A program made the position numbers and the translations under genes. Of a stretch of DNA of 64,000 bases, positions 44,881 through 55,370 are shown in pieces. This stretch comes from Myotis daubentonii (lineage: Eukaryota > Chordata > Mammalia > Chiroptera > Vespertilionidae). Below the pieces are notes generated by a model that was not told the DNA's origin, did not search any database, and was given only the letters and a program-made list of their open reading frames with translations. Positions within the stretch are counted from its first letter, which is position 1; each line of letters begins with the position of its first letter. The stretch is from positions 35,777,341 to 35,841,340 of the forward strand of contig NC_081844.1 of the NCBI RefSeq assembly GCF_963259705.1, written 5' to 3'.

Positions 44881-45424
44881 CAGAAAGCTATTCATACAAG
44901 CTTAAATAAGTCAGGTTTCAAAAATTAATTTCACTTATTTATTTTGACCGGCCAGGCTCAGGCTCCCCTGTGACAGCTGGAACACATGCCTATAACTGGA
45001 AAATGAGCATCCTTAGAGGCTCTCCCTCCATCTCCCATAGCCTGGTTAGTCTCCTTCTGTATGTTGGCTCTGTTTTCTGCAGACCAGCTTTCTTGGCTTA
45101 TCACCGGGCATGTATCCAGAATTTCCTTCCCCAAATATATACAAGTCATTAGATGAACCACTGTCCATTGCCTGACTTGGCTTTACAGTGTCCCACTCCC
45201 AAGTTCCCAGATGAGAGGAAGCCCAGTCAGCTGGGGCTGAAGGGGAGGAGGCCATGGGTAGGATGGGGGCTCTTTCCAAAGGCTGATGGTGCTCAGGGCC
45301 TCTAAGAAGGTGGTATAATGGTGGGGGTGGGGATGGAAATAATTGGCAACTCAATGATAATCATGGTGGCAGTGTTCAAGGGCGATTAAAAGCCCCTTGC
45401 TTTGACCATTAATTACTTATTTTT
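44881..45424. other. No gene recognised
   Basis: Unassigned; minus frame 45046-45354 has no known domain. Confidence 0.35.
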
Positions 45425-45581
45425 AAATACCGTTTTATTGAAGGACTAGAGGCCCAGTGCACGAAATTCATGCACTGGGGGTGGGGTTCCCTCAGCCCAG
45501 CCTGCCCCTCTCACAGTCCGGGAGCCCTCAGTGGATGTCCTACTTATGGCCACAGTCTGGCAGCAGAGGCTCAGAGCAGGC

Positions 45582-45584
<3 letters not shown>

Positions 45585-45614
<30 letters not shown>
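45585..45614. repeat. (TG)n microsatellite inside a Helitron
   Basis: About 15 TG units. Confidence 0.95.
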
Positions 45615-45615
<1 letters not shown>

Positions 45616-45753
45616 TGCTGGGGGCCTGCCCCCAGCCACACCATGGAGGCTTGGAGCAGGACCCCCTCTGTGTTGATCTCTCAGGCTCCTGGCCTCCACT
45701 GCATGTTGTACTCTCCCTTGAGCTCGGCCAGGATGTGGGTGCTGCTTGCAAGC

Positions 45754-46252
45754 CGGGCTTTCCTGTTCCCGGATCGCCATGGCGACCAGGGAGCAGGCCC
45801 AGCTGGGGGCTGCCCACAGGCCGGGCTTTCCCGCTCCCAGGTCTCCATGGCAACCGGGGAGCAGGCCCAGCTTGGAGCTGCTCACAGGCTGGGCTTGCTC
45901 TCCTGCTCCCGGATTCCCATGGCGACCAGGGAGCAGACCCAGCTAGGGGCTGCCCGCAGGCCGGGCTTTCCTGCTCCCATATCAGGCCCAGCTTGGGGCT
46001 GCCCGCTTGCTTTCCTGCTCCCGGATCACCATGGTGACCGGGGAGCAGGGAAAGTTTGGGGCTGCCCTCATGCCAGGCTTGCTTTCCTGCTCCTGGATCC
46101 TCATGGCGACTGGGGAGAAGGCGCAGCTGGGGGCTGCCCTCAGGCAGGGCTTGCTTTCCTGCTCCCGGATCAGGCCCAGCTGGGGGCTGCCCTCAGGCCG
46201 GGCTTGCTTTCCTGCTCCCAGATCAGGCCCAGCTGGGGGCTGCCTACAGGCC
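45754..46252. repeat. Two-length-class minisatellite (about 50 and 70 bp units)
   Basis: Eight imperfect units share GGGCTTTCCTGCTCCC and CAGCTGGGGGCTGCCC. Five carry an extra segment with CCATGGCGACCGGGGAGCAG; three lack it. The array is open in more than one frame, which explains the long overlapping reading frames here. Confidence 0.88.
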
Positions 46253-46510
46253 GCACTTTTCTACTTACCTATCGCTGGATCACCACAGTGACCCAGGGCC
46301 CAGCGGCACTTTCCTGCTCTCCAATAGTCATAGGGTCCCGGCTGGGGGCGGGGCTTAGCAGTGCAGGGCTTAGGTGGCACGGGGTTCCGGCTGGGGGCTC
46401 AGGTGGCACACGGGTCCCGGCTGGGGGCGGGGCTTATGCCCCACTGCCCAGGGTTGCACATGGGGCCCAGATAGCAGCTTGCGCTGTCCCACCCTGCCTG
46501 TAGTATAGGA

Positions 46511-47180
46511 TAGAGGCCTGGTGCATGGGTGGGGGCTGGCTGGTTTGCCCTGAAAGTGTCCTGGATCAGGGTGGGGGTCCCATTTGGGTGCCTGGCCAGT
46601 GTGGAAGACGGGCTGAAGGCAGTTTGCAGCTGGTCACACCCCCTTCAGGGTGGGGATCCCCACTAGGGTGCCTGGTCAGTCTGGGTGAGGGCCTGAGAGC
46701 CGTTTTCAGGCTGGAGGGCAACTTTTTTTCTTTTTTTTTTAATTCCCTTTTTTTCTTTTTTTTTAATTCTGGGATTTATTTACCTTCTATAGCTGTCACT
46801 GGAGCTGAAAGCCGGCTCCAGCTCTGAGGGCTGAAAGCAGGTTTCTGGGTCTGTTTGGCTTCTATAATTGAAACTCTGTTGCCATCACAGCAGCTCTAAG
46901 CTCTGAGGCCGAAGCTGGCTGAAAGCAGGTCTCTGGAGCTTGTTTAGCTTCTATAATTGCAACATAGTTGCTTAGAGTGCAAGCTCAGAGGCCGGCAGCA
47001 GCAGGCGGGGAACCTTGGCTTCCTCCGTCACTGGAGCAAGCAAGCCTCCTGTTCGCTTCAGCTGCGTGGCTGCTGGCCGCCATCTTGGTTGGCAGTTAAT
47101 TTGCATACCTTGCTGATTAGCCAATGGGAAGGGTGTTGGGGTTATGGTTAATTTGCATGTTTCTCTTTTATTAGATAGGA
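46511..47180 (-). mobile_element. HeliBat-type Helitron with promoter-like captured sequence
   Basis: On the minus strand it begins TCCTATCTAATAAAAGAG at 47180 and ends GCACCAGGCCTCTA at the junction with the next Helitron. It contains CCAAGATGGCGGCC (minus strand, near 47077-47090), a YY1-like motif, and two related 'aattatagaagc' blocks. A closely similar element lies at 57509-58194. Confidence 0.82.
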
Positions 47181-47640
47181 TAATATCTCTAGAAAAGGAC
47201 ACATATGGCAAGTGTACACTTAATGATTTTGACAAACTGAACATACCTGTGTAACCACTCCCCAGCTCAAGAAACAGAATTACTAGCACCCATGTGGTTC
47301 CTTTTACTCCCCTCTGGTTACTACTCCTTAAGGGTAGTTTTGCTTGTTTTTTATATTTTATATTAGTGGAATCATACCCTATATACTTTTTTGTGTGTGG
47401 CTGGTTTCTTTTGCTTAACATCGTTTGTAAGATAAATCAATATTGTATATATTTGTGGAGCTTTCAGTCTCATTGCTGTATTCCATTGTGTGGATACACT
47501 ATACTTGATCCCTTCTACTGCTGACGGACATTGGGCAGTTTTCTGTTATTGTCTATTCCTAATGGTGCTGCCATGAACTTGTTTTGTTGAATATGTATAC
47601 ATTGCTACTAATTATGCATATAATAATATGTATAATATTA
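47181..47640 (-). mobile_element. Old L1 3' region in reverse, Helitron target
   Basis: 'ctgtgtaaccactccccagc', 'ggttactactccttaaggg', 'tggaatcataccctatatac' and 'ctattcctaatggtgctgcc' read as an L1M in reverse; the piece left of the Helitrons ('ccgttttattgaagg', 45430) is the same copy. Confidence 0.6.
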
Positions 47641-47749
47641 TACATATTATATATGTGTAGGGTGTGGTGAATTATCTTTCATCACATGTGATTAAATTGA
47701 TTATCTCTTGTGGATGAATATTGTTATGCATTTTATCTGGTGATTTCTT

Positions 47750-47974
47750 TCTTTTTTTTTTAAAATATATTTTATTGATTTTTTACAGAGAGGAAGGGAG
47801 AGAGATAGAGAGTTAGAAACATTGATGAGAGAGAAACATCGATCAGCTGCCTCCTGCACATCTCCCACTGGGGATATGCCCGCAACCCAGGCACATGCCC
47901 TTGACCGGAATCGAACCTGGGACCTTTCAGTCCGCAGGCCGACACTCTATCCACTGAGCCAAACCGGTTTCGGC
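47750..47974 (-). mobile_element. VES SINE, CCGGTTTCGGC subfamily
   Basis: Head end GAGCCAAACCGGTTTCGGC. Flanks TGGTGATTTCTT on both sides (47738-47749, 47975-47986). Confidence 0.93.
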
Positions 47975-47986
47975 TGGTGATTTCTT

Positions 47987-48347
47987 ACCATTTTATGTTG
48001 TGACTTTCATGATAGAGCAGGGTATTATTTTAAACATTTTGCATACATGAAAGAACCTTGATATATTTTGATAGGTGCTCAATGGTTTGTTGCTGGAATG
48101 AATGAACAAATGGGTGAATGTTGTATGGCTACAGAGACATACACACAACTTATTTTTCTGAGAACAAGCCCTCTATACGGAGTGGTTCCAATAGCCATGT
48201 TTAGAGAAGGTTGACCTGCTGGTTTGCCTAAGCTCATTGATTGAAGGATGGACAGGACACCCAAACCAGGCCAATCATGTCTTTTCTGGGAATTGAAAAT
48301 CTGTAACTAAGAAAGAGATTGGGTACTGCTGAGTCCCTATGACTGTT
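47987..48347. other. No gene or repeat recognised
   Basis: Unassigned. Confidence 0.35.
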
Positions 48348-48355
48348 CTCTAGAG

Positions 48356-48524
48356 CAGTGGTCGGCAAACCGCGGCTCGCGAGCCACATGCGGCTCTTTG
48401 GCCCCTTGAGTGTGGCTCTTCCACAAAATACTGGCTCTTCCACAAAATACCGACTTCTGCGCATAGGCCATGAAGTTTCAATCGCACTGTACGTGTGCGC
48501 CCGCACGCGGTTTGCCGACCACGG
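48356..48524. mobile_element. Non-autonomous hAT, 169 bp
   Basis: Ends CAGTGGTCGGCAAACCGCGG and CGCGGTTTGCCGACCACGG; interior 'gccccttgagtgtggctctt' as at 37111. An 18-bp internal repeat (CTCTTCCACAAAATAC) occurs twice. Duplication CTCTAGAG (48348-48355) versus CTCTAGCG (48525-48532). Confidence 0.9.
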
Positions 48525-48532
48525 CTCTAGCG

Positions 48533-49523
48533 AGAAGAGCCCATAGGCTCCTGCTGTTTGGTACCAAAAGCACAGTGGTTTGTTTTTCCTGCTTCCTTGA
48601 AGCAGATACATATCTACATATATGACTGTTAAAAAACAGTGCAAGGTGATACCTCGATGTAGGATTAAAACGAGACAATGCCAATAAAGGGTTTCGCATA
48701 TTGCCTGGCAATTAAGTATTTATAAAATATGTATTAATAGGGTGATGATGGGATGCCTGCCTGCAGCTGGCAAACTGGAAGAGTGTGGCAGTGAGGGATC
48801 TGCTTAGAGGAGACGATGATGCAAGGAAGCTAATTGAAACTGGCAAGGAAGAGAGTGTGGAGAGGAAAAAGAAGGTAGCCCAAGTCCTGCCTAGGTGGAG
48901 ATACGAACCGTGTGAGCTAGAGCTGTTTGACAGGAAGAAGCAGCAGGAGAGGACAGGCTCACAAGATACAGAGGAGGCAGAAGGTGGTCAGCAGCAGCAA
49001 CCAGGGCTCCAGTGAAGTTGAGGGTACACCAGATTTTGGATGAGTATCCTTTTTCTTCCTAAAGCTTGGTTATCGATAGAATCGAATAATTGACTTAAGG
49101 GGCAGCCATGTGTTAAGTCATTTGGATGTGTAAGAAGACTTTTAGGCTGTGTCCTTTAGGTAGCAACTATCTGCAGGCTCTCTCTTGCACAGTGTGGAGA
49201 TGAACCATCACCTGGTGATTCTTACTGTGGCTTCTGTGGAGTCTCCTCCCATACTGCCTGATTTCTGCCTGCTGCACAGATCTCTGGAGGAAAGCCAAGA
49301 AGATGAACGAGAAAGAGGGGGGGGGGGAAGGGAGGGAGGGAGAGGGAGAGAATTACAGAGACATACACACAACAACTTAGGCTATTCATTGCATTGGCAA
49401 CAGTTTTCCCCATTTTCATCTCTTGGAATGCTTTTGATTTGTAAAAATTTGCTTCCCTCTCTCTGACTTTCCTCAACAAAAAGGCTTTGTTTTTTGTACA
49501 CATGTGATGGTGGTAGGACTATA
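48533..49523. other. Unique sequence, no gene supported
   Basis: A lysine/glutamate-rich 76-codon plus frame (48785-49015) has no recognised homology. G run and GGGA repeats near 49315-49345. Confidence 0.35.
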
Positions 49524-49531
49524 AGTTAGGT

Positions 49532-49743
49532 CCGTGGTTGGCAAACTGCAGCTCGAGAGCCACATGCGGCTCTTTGGCCCCTTGAGTGTGGCTCTTCCTA
49601 AGCCTTAGGAGTACCCTAATTAAGTTAATAACAATGTACCTACCTATATAGTTTAAGTTTAAAAAATTTGGCTCTCAAAAGAAATTTCAATCATTGTACT
49701 GTTGATACTTGGCTCTGTTGACTAATGAGTTTGCCCACCACTG
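49532..49743. mobile_element. Non-autonomous hAT, 212 bp
   Basis: Left end CCGTGGTTGGCAAACTGC, right end GTTTGCCCACCACTG; shares 'gccccttgagtgtggctctt' with two other copies. Perfect duplication AGTTAGGT (49524-49531, 49744-49751). Confidence 0.9.
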
Positions 49744-49862
49744 AGTTAGGTCATAGAAATAAAGGGGAAAGGAGAGAAGAGAGTGAAGTGTGAGGGGAAA
49801 GAAAAATATAAGAGGGGGGAGTAAGGTGATGTCAGGAAGGAGAGAAGAAAAAGGAGCATCAG

Positions 49863-50120
49863 GGTTGCAACTGCCCCGGTGAGGTTGAAATGGCCCTGGT
49901 GAGGTCGAAACGGCCCCTGTGAGGTCAAGACGGCCCCAGTGAGGTTGAAACGGCCCCGGTGAGGCTGAGACGGCCCTGGTGAGGCTGAAACGGCCCCTGT
50001 GAGGTTGAGGTGGCCCCTGTGAGGCTGAAATGGCACCCGTGAGGCTGGGACGGCCCCTGTGAGGCAGGGATGGTCCCTGTGAGGCTGAGATGGCCCCTGT
50101 GAGGCTGAGATGGCCCCTGG
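49863..50120. repeat. 20-bp minisatellite, about 13 units
   Basis: Units of exactly 20 bases such as GAGGCTGAGACGGCCCCTGT follow without indels; the first unit is shared with the end of the target duplication. Because 20 is not a multiple of three, three units give a 20-residue protein period and all minus frames stay open. Confidence 0.95.
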
Positions 50121-50439
50121 GAAGCTGAGAAAAATACCACATGAACTCACTCATTTATGGATAATAAGAAACATTATAGACTGATGAACAAAAATGGATA
50201 CAGAGGCAGAGCAGCATTGAGCAGAATGTCAAACTACAGTGGGAACCCTGGGGAGGGTTGGGGGGGGGTAGGAGATCAACCGAAAGACTTATATGCATGC
50301 ATATGAGAATAACTAATGGACACAAGACACTGGGGAGTGGGGAAAGCCAGGGGAATGTCAAGGGGGAGAAAAAAGGAGACATGTGTAATACTCTTTGTAA
50401 TACTTTAAGAAATAAAAAAAAAATGAACTAAAAAAAAAG
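49863..50439 (+). mobile_element. Minisatellite plus L1 3' end, one insertion
   Basis: The whole block is bounded by AAAAGGAGCATCAG at 49849-49862 and 50440-50453. Left part is a 20-bp tandem array; right part (from about 50131) is the L1 3' end ('aataccacatgaactcactc', G-rich UTR, 'tgtaatactctttgtaatac') with an A-rich tail. Since one duplication flanks both, both arrived together by target-primed reverse transcription. Overlapping minus frames (49687-50154 and others) are array artefacts. Confidence 0.78.
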
Positions 50440-50453
50440 AAAAGGAGCATCAG

Positions 50454-51329
50454 AAAGAGGAGGGGCTGATGGGGATGGAAGATGAAGAGTGCGCTCTGGA
50501 AAACAGGGTGTTAAGTTTTTTAAAGTTTTGTTTTGCAAATGGAATCCTTAGTTCAAACTGTCCCCCGTGGGACACTAAGCAGTCCTCCGTGTTTTGTTGG
50601 CCTCTTGGCTAGAGCATGGGTCTGGGCCCCACCAAAAAGGGTGTGTAGATGGGCTGTGGCAGCTGTGGAGCCCGGCTCTGGGGTGCATGCAGTCTGTCTA
50701 AAGCAGCGGACCACCCAGGCACAGGGATGGGAGCCAGCTTCTCCAGGTCCTGGTGTGGTTTGGGTTCCCTGGTGACAAAACCCTGGAGTAGAAGCCCTGC
50801 CCCTTGGGCATTAAAAACATGTAAGAAACATCACGTTCATGCAGATTTGAGCTTAGATTATATTGCAGTTTTAAAGATTCTTTATCGATTTTAAAGAATG
50901 GTTTTAACTCATTCTTGAGTTAACAGGAATGACCAGGTGTGCCTTTTAGGATTGGTCAGAGTTCCCTCGCCCAACCCCATCCATCCCCATCGGTTCGGTT
51001 AAGTCTTGCCCTGGCTTTGCAAGCGTGGAAGTGGACAGTCACGCGGTAGCTTAGGACTGGAGAAAAGGTCACAGGGGTTGGCTCTAAATATTTCAAATGG
51101 TTCCTCTCTGTTTTGGTTAATTATTGCCACACGACTGGGTTAAGGTTTTTTGGTTGTTGTTTTTTTGTTGCAAAACTCCGGTATTTCTTTCCTAAGCATT
51201 CAAGCCGTGCAGCCTTTTGTCTTGTGGTTAAGTATTCAGTGTTTCAAAACTCCCGACCATCTCTGGAGCCCAGCCAGCTCCTTGAGGGAGGCCTTTCTAC
51301 GGGGCTGGGTTTATCTTTAGGCTAGAATT
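50454..51329. other. Unique sequence left of the CpG island
   Basis: No repeat recognised. GC content rises towards 51300. Could hold upstream regulatory sequence; I see no specific site to report. Confidence 0.35.
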
Positions 51330-52700
51330 TCACGGGGCCGGCGGCCGCGGCTCCGGAGGGGAACCCGTTCCAGAGCAGCCGGGAGCCTTCTCCGCACTCC
51401 CCGGACGAGGTCTTCCAAAGGGAGCCAGGGGCGCCGGGAGGGCGCGGGTCGGAGCGCCCGGCCCCGCACGGCCCCGCTCACCCCCGGCGTCCTCCTTCCC
51501 GCCGCGTTTCCCACAATCCCCCGCGGGGCCGCCGCTCCCGGGCCGGCCAGTCCCGCATCGGAGCGGAGTGGAGCGGAGCCGAGGCCCCGGCGGTCCTTCG
51601 GGCGCCGCCCGGAAAGTCTCGAACGCCGCCCGCTCCGCGGCTCCCGAGCGCCCGGGTTCGGCCGTTTCCGGCCGGCGCACTTCGCACTTCGGCAAGTTCC
51701 GCAGTCACTTGTCGGAAATGGCTGCCGGCCGGCAGGGGGAGCCGAGGGGCCGGCGCGGCCTGGAAGGCGGGCGGCAGGCGGCGAGAGCGGCGTTTGGGAA
51801 CCCGAGTTTCACACGGGCGGCGGCGGCGGCGGTTCGTTCCTGAACTGGAAGCCGGTAGGACTCCTGGCGGCGGGAGCCCGGAGAGGCCGGGGGCGGCGGC
51901 TCGGGAGGGGCTCGTGGTAGGGACCTGGGGGCCGCGCTGCGCAGGGCACCGCGTCTGGCCGCGCTGGGGCCGCCGGAGCCCGCGGAGGCTGCTGCCCGGC
52001 GCGGGGGGACTGGCGGTCTAGGAGTAGGCCTTCCCAGGCGGCTCGGCCCGGGGAGTGGACCCTCAGGGCTTCAGTCACGGGCGAGGAGGGTTAGCGGGTC
52101 TCGGTGGGGCTTTAAACACGCCCTCCCCACCCCCGCACGCCCCCTGCAGCCCCGGTTTGGTGGCCTCCACCCACTTCCATTCCCTTTTCCGAGAGCTCGG
52201 CTTCAGCTGTGCAGCCTCCTCTGCGCTTTAAAGCCTCCCCCCCCCATTCTTTGCCCCCCTCATTTGTCCAGCGGCTTGTGTCGAGCATCTGCGGTCGCTG
52301 AAGGGGCTTTCCCCACGGCCCCCCTCCTGGGCTCCCTGTGCACACACTCCCACATCTGCTCTGCGCTGCATTCGGACCGGCGCCTGCAGCTGCTCTCCCG
52401 CAGGCTCCTTTTCGCCAGGCTCACCTCCTTTCCTGGTGAACAGCCACTTCCTGTGCTCGGGTCCAGGTGCTGCTGGGGCAGGAGCATCTGGGGCGCTGGG
52501 GGCCAGGCCCGGGCTCTGGGGCGCTGGGCCTGGCGCCGCTCGGGCAGGAGACGGGCTGCGGAGCGCATGTCTACGCTGCCGAAACCCTGGCCGAGTAGTC
52601 CTGGCCCGGACGCTCCGGAGACTGGCTCGGCTGCCACTCTGCAGCCAGGGAATTCCCCTCTTCCCCACGTTGAGCCAGTGTTTCAGTTCCCTTTTAGACA
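51330..52700. promoter_or_regulatory. CpG island, probable promoter and first exon of an unnamed gene
   Basis: Very GC-rich and dense in CpG from about 51330 to 52130, with a milder GC-rich shoulder to 52700, and free of the transposons seen elsewhere. Holds GGGGCGGC-type Sp1-like patches, a GGAAATGGCTGCCGG motif at 51714-51728 and a short (CGG)n near 51815-51833. A possible plus-strand donor is at 51854/51855 (GCCG|GTAGGA). An ATG at 51718 opens about 41 codons to 51843, low-complexity, so I do not call a protein. Strand unknown; a bidirectional promoter is possible. Confidence 0.72.
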
Positions 52701-54544
52701 TCTGCGGCGATCAAAGGACTTGGGTTTGGTGGATTTCTCCCCTTCACCTGGACTTTGTCTTCTTTCCTTTTCAAACATTCTCAGGGCTTCAGCAAGTCCT
52801 CTTGGTGGGACTCCTGAGGAGGAGGGAATCGGAACAGCACGTGCCCGTTTTTGCTCCCTCCATGTGTGAGCTACTGAAGAGGCATCTGTAGCATTTCTTC
52901 TTTCTTCGTGCTGTTCTCCCAGTGTAGGCAGGTTCACGTTTGAAGGCTGGGCTCCCCGTGTGTTCTTTTGTTTTTACTAAAAAGTCTTGGTGTGTTACCG
53001 TCATGTAGATCGTCTACATTTCCTCCTGTGTTGCTCGGCAATTAGTCTTGATTAGCACTGCTGTTATCAGAGTGCTCTGGGATGATAACCTGTGGGGCCT
53101 TGATAGTTTTGAGTAGAAGCTAAGCATTCTCAGCAACTTACTTAGCAGGGGGACTTTTAAATGAAAGAAAAGCTATCTTCTTAAACTCTTATTTGCTGGG
53201 TTAAAAATACCTTATCCTGTGGGGAGCCAGAGGAACCCTCATAAGTATTTAGAAGTAGGTAGGCAACTAAGCTTAGATGATGCTTTTTGGAAAGAGAATC
53301 AGAATCGTGGATCTTCAGCATACTTGAAACATTAGTTATTTATTACCCAAAGATATGGTTGATGCTCTCAGGAGGCATACCTACAAACCAAAAGATTGAC
53401 AAGCATCTATGTTCATCCCCCCCACTCCTCATTTTCTGGAGGGGTGGTGATTGGCATTAGATGTTTGGTGTGTAATTGGAATCTCTTAATGATTAGGCAT
53501 CAGAAAAGACTTGAAGTAAACAGGTGAGAGAGAAATGAGTCAGGGTTAACCCTGAGAAATGGAGTTCTAAGACAGTGGGGAAAGTTCAAAGGATGGTTTG
53601 GCAACCAGCAGAAGAATGGATGGGGACTAGATAAGGACACGCCTTTTCCCTCAGGACACTGGGCTAGCTATTGAGTGAAAAGTCATTGAGGAGTGAGTGT
53701 AGGGGTGTGAGGTGGTGGCAGGGGTGTGTGTGTGGGGGGGTCTGGAGGGGGGGAGGGTCCCTATCTGAGGTGAGACTGGTTAAGTAGTCCCCTGGTGGAG
53801 GGTTGGAAATATTGCCTGAAAGGATAGTAGAGTTAGGCATTAGGGAAAAAAATGAAGATCCCTCCAGATCTGTTGTTGGCAGAGATTTGGGTGTCTTTGC
53901 ATATAGTTATTTTTCAGAGTGAGGTAAGGAATAGGAATCATTCGTAAAGTCCTAAAAGTGTGCACTAATTTCTCCTGGATATTAAGTTTAACTTGGAAAA
54001 CTTCATATTAATTCAACAATTGTCTTAACATATTTATTTCCATTTCATTTTTGTTTTCTCTTAATTTTTGGTAACTTTCTTTTGAAAACCTGTAATAATA
54101 GAATAACTTAGGGGAAAGAAAGGATTTTTCACATATTTGTAGGTTCCATGAAAGTGGCGGGGCTCAGGCAGAGTGAGTTTGAGAATTCAAGAGGGACAGG
54201 GTTAGGCTCACCTATAAGCATGATCTTTTTCTACCTGAACCAGCCCACATTTCTTGTACAGTTAGAATTTTTCAGATCTCTTTGGTGATGTTACTAGGTG
54301 GAAGAGAAGCAGGATTAAAATTTTTGTACTCTCGAGTTTATAAGAGGTATATGAAGACTCCATTTAGTGACATAAGTACCACTCCTACACGTAGGCCATA
54401 ATGGTTAGTGTAGAATTCTGCTCACATGCACTGATATGACCCATTAAAATCCCAGGGATGGAGCCATAGAAAGATGAATTATGTCTCAGCATTCAGCCAC
54501 CTCTGTGGTTTATAACCTGATAGTATTTTTACAGAAAAGTAGGC
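52701..54544. other. Repeat-poor sequence right of the CpG island
   Basis: No VES, hAT or Helitron recognised. May be first intron of the gene starting in the CpG island. Contains a short (GT)n and G-rich run near 53720-53755. No coding exon seen. Confidence 0.35.
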
Positions 54545-54690
54545 AAACTTTTTCTGTGAAGGGCCAAATAGTAACTGTTTAGGTTTGCAACTATTCAGCT
54601 CTGCTGTTGTAGAGTGAAAGCAGCATCATATACGTAAGAAATATAGACAGTACATATATGCATGCAATCCTTAACAGAATGAGCAAGGCA
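54545..54690 (+). mobile_element. hAT-Charlie-type fragment
   Basis: 'ggcaaactttttctgtgaag', 'ggccaaatagtaactg', 'tctgctgttgtagagtgaaa' follow a mammal-wide Charlie-derived MITE. Truncated at the right. Confidence 0.6.
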
Positions 54691-55147
54691 GCTGGCTGTG
54701 TAGTATAGGCACCTCCTCAAATACATGGCATTACTTTTGTTTATTTCTCCATTTGACTGTGCCCAGTACCTTTTAGACTGGTCAGTGACATTAATGATTA
54801 ACATCCTGGATATTTGCTTTAGTGACTTTTTCTTTGTTATCTTATCTTCTTATATTGTTGTCATTTTAACCCACTTCTCCAACTTCATTTTAAACTTTTT
54901 TCCCAACAAATATTTGATACGCTGAAGGAGGAATAAAAACATGAATTAGGTTGAAAATATGCCATTAGCCTGTGTATGATAAGAGAGATAAGACATAAAT
55001 ATGTGGTGATGGTAGATTACAATGTCTTAGGTTACTGTAGTTCTTTTCCATCATATAGTACTTTCATATAATTTTTTTTTCCATGTAGATTTTGATCTTT
55101 AACTCTGAGAAATAGGAGGCTAAATGTTATACATTTTTTTCCTTTTT
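54691..55147. other. No gene or repeat recognised
   Basis: AT-rich; short frames 54595-54804 and 54725-54925 have no domain. Confidence 0.35.
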
Positions 55148-55370
55148 AATCCTTGCCCAAGGATATTTTCCCTCTGCTTTTAGATTGAGTGGGGGGGTGG
55201 GGGGGGAGGAAGAGGGGTGAGGAGAGAGAGAGAAACATGTGAGAGAGAAATATCATTGGTTGCTTCCTACACGTGCAGCCCAGGTGCTTGCCCTTGACTG
55301 GGGAATGGAACCAGAGACCCTTTGGTGCTAGGGTTGCTGCTCTGCCACTGGGCAACACCATCCAGGGCCA
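55148..55370 (-). mobile_element. VES SINE, old and diverged
   Basis: 'acatgtgagagagaaatatc', 'cttgcccttgactgggga' and head end GGGCAACACCATCCAGGGC. A G run (55190-55206) interrupts the purine-rich part. Confidence 0.78.

Larger units (their letters stand above)
45446..46510 (-). mobile_element. HeliBat-type Helitron with internal minisatellite
   Basis: On the minus strand it begins TCCTATACTACAGGCAGG at 46510 and ends with hairpin GTGCATGAATTTCGTGCAC, then GGGCCTCTAG at 45446. GC-rich interior with repeated 'ccccgcccccagccggga'. A tandem array fills 45754-46252. The 348-codon plus frame 45457-46503 lies wholly inside and is not a gene. Directly joined to a second Helitron at 46511. Confidence 0.82.

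Noticed and set aside
45754..46252. CRISPR-like array
   Set aside because: Units are contiguous without unique spacers and lie in a eukaryotic Helitron; a minisatellite.
49687..50154. 155-codon proline/glycine-repeat protein
   Set aside because: Produced by a 20-bp minisatellite open in all three minus frames; the unit length is not a multiple of three.
51568..51843. 91-codon plus frame in the CpG island
   Set aside because: Composition is that of GC-rich sequence (Arg/Gly/Ala), with other long frames on the same bases. Could include a true first-exon ATG, but cannot be shown.
52228..52891. Overlapping frames of 125-201 codons on both strands
   Set aside because: GC-rich sequence with few stops on either strand; no single frame shows conserved features.
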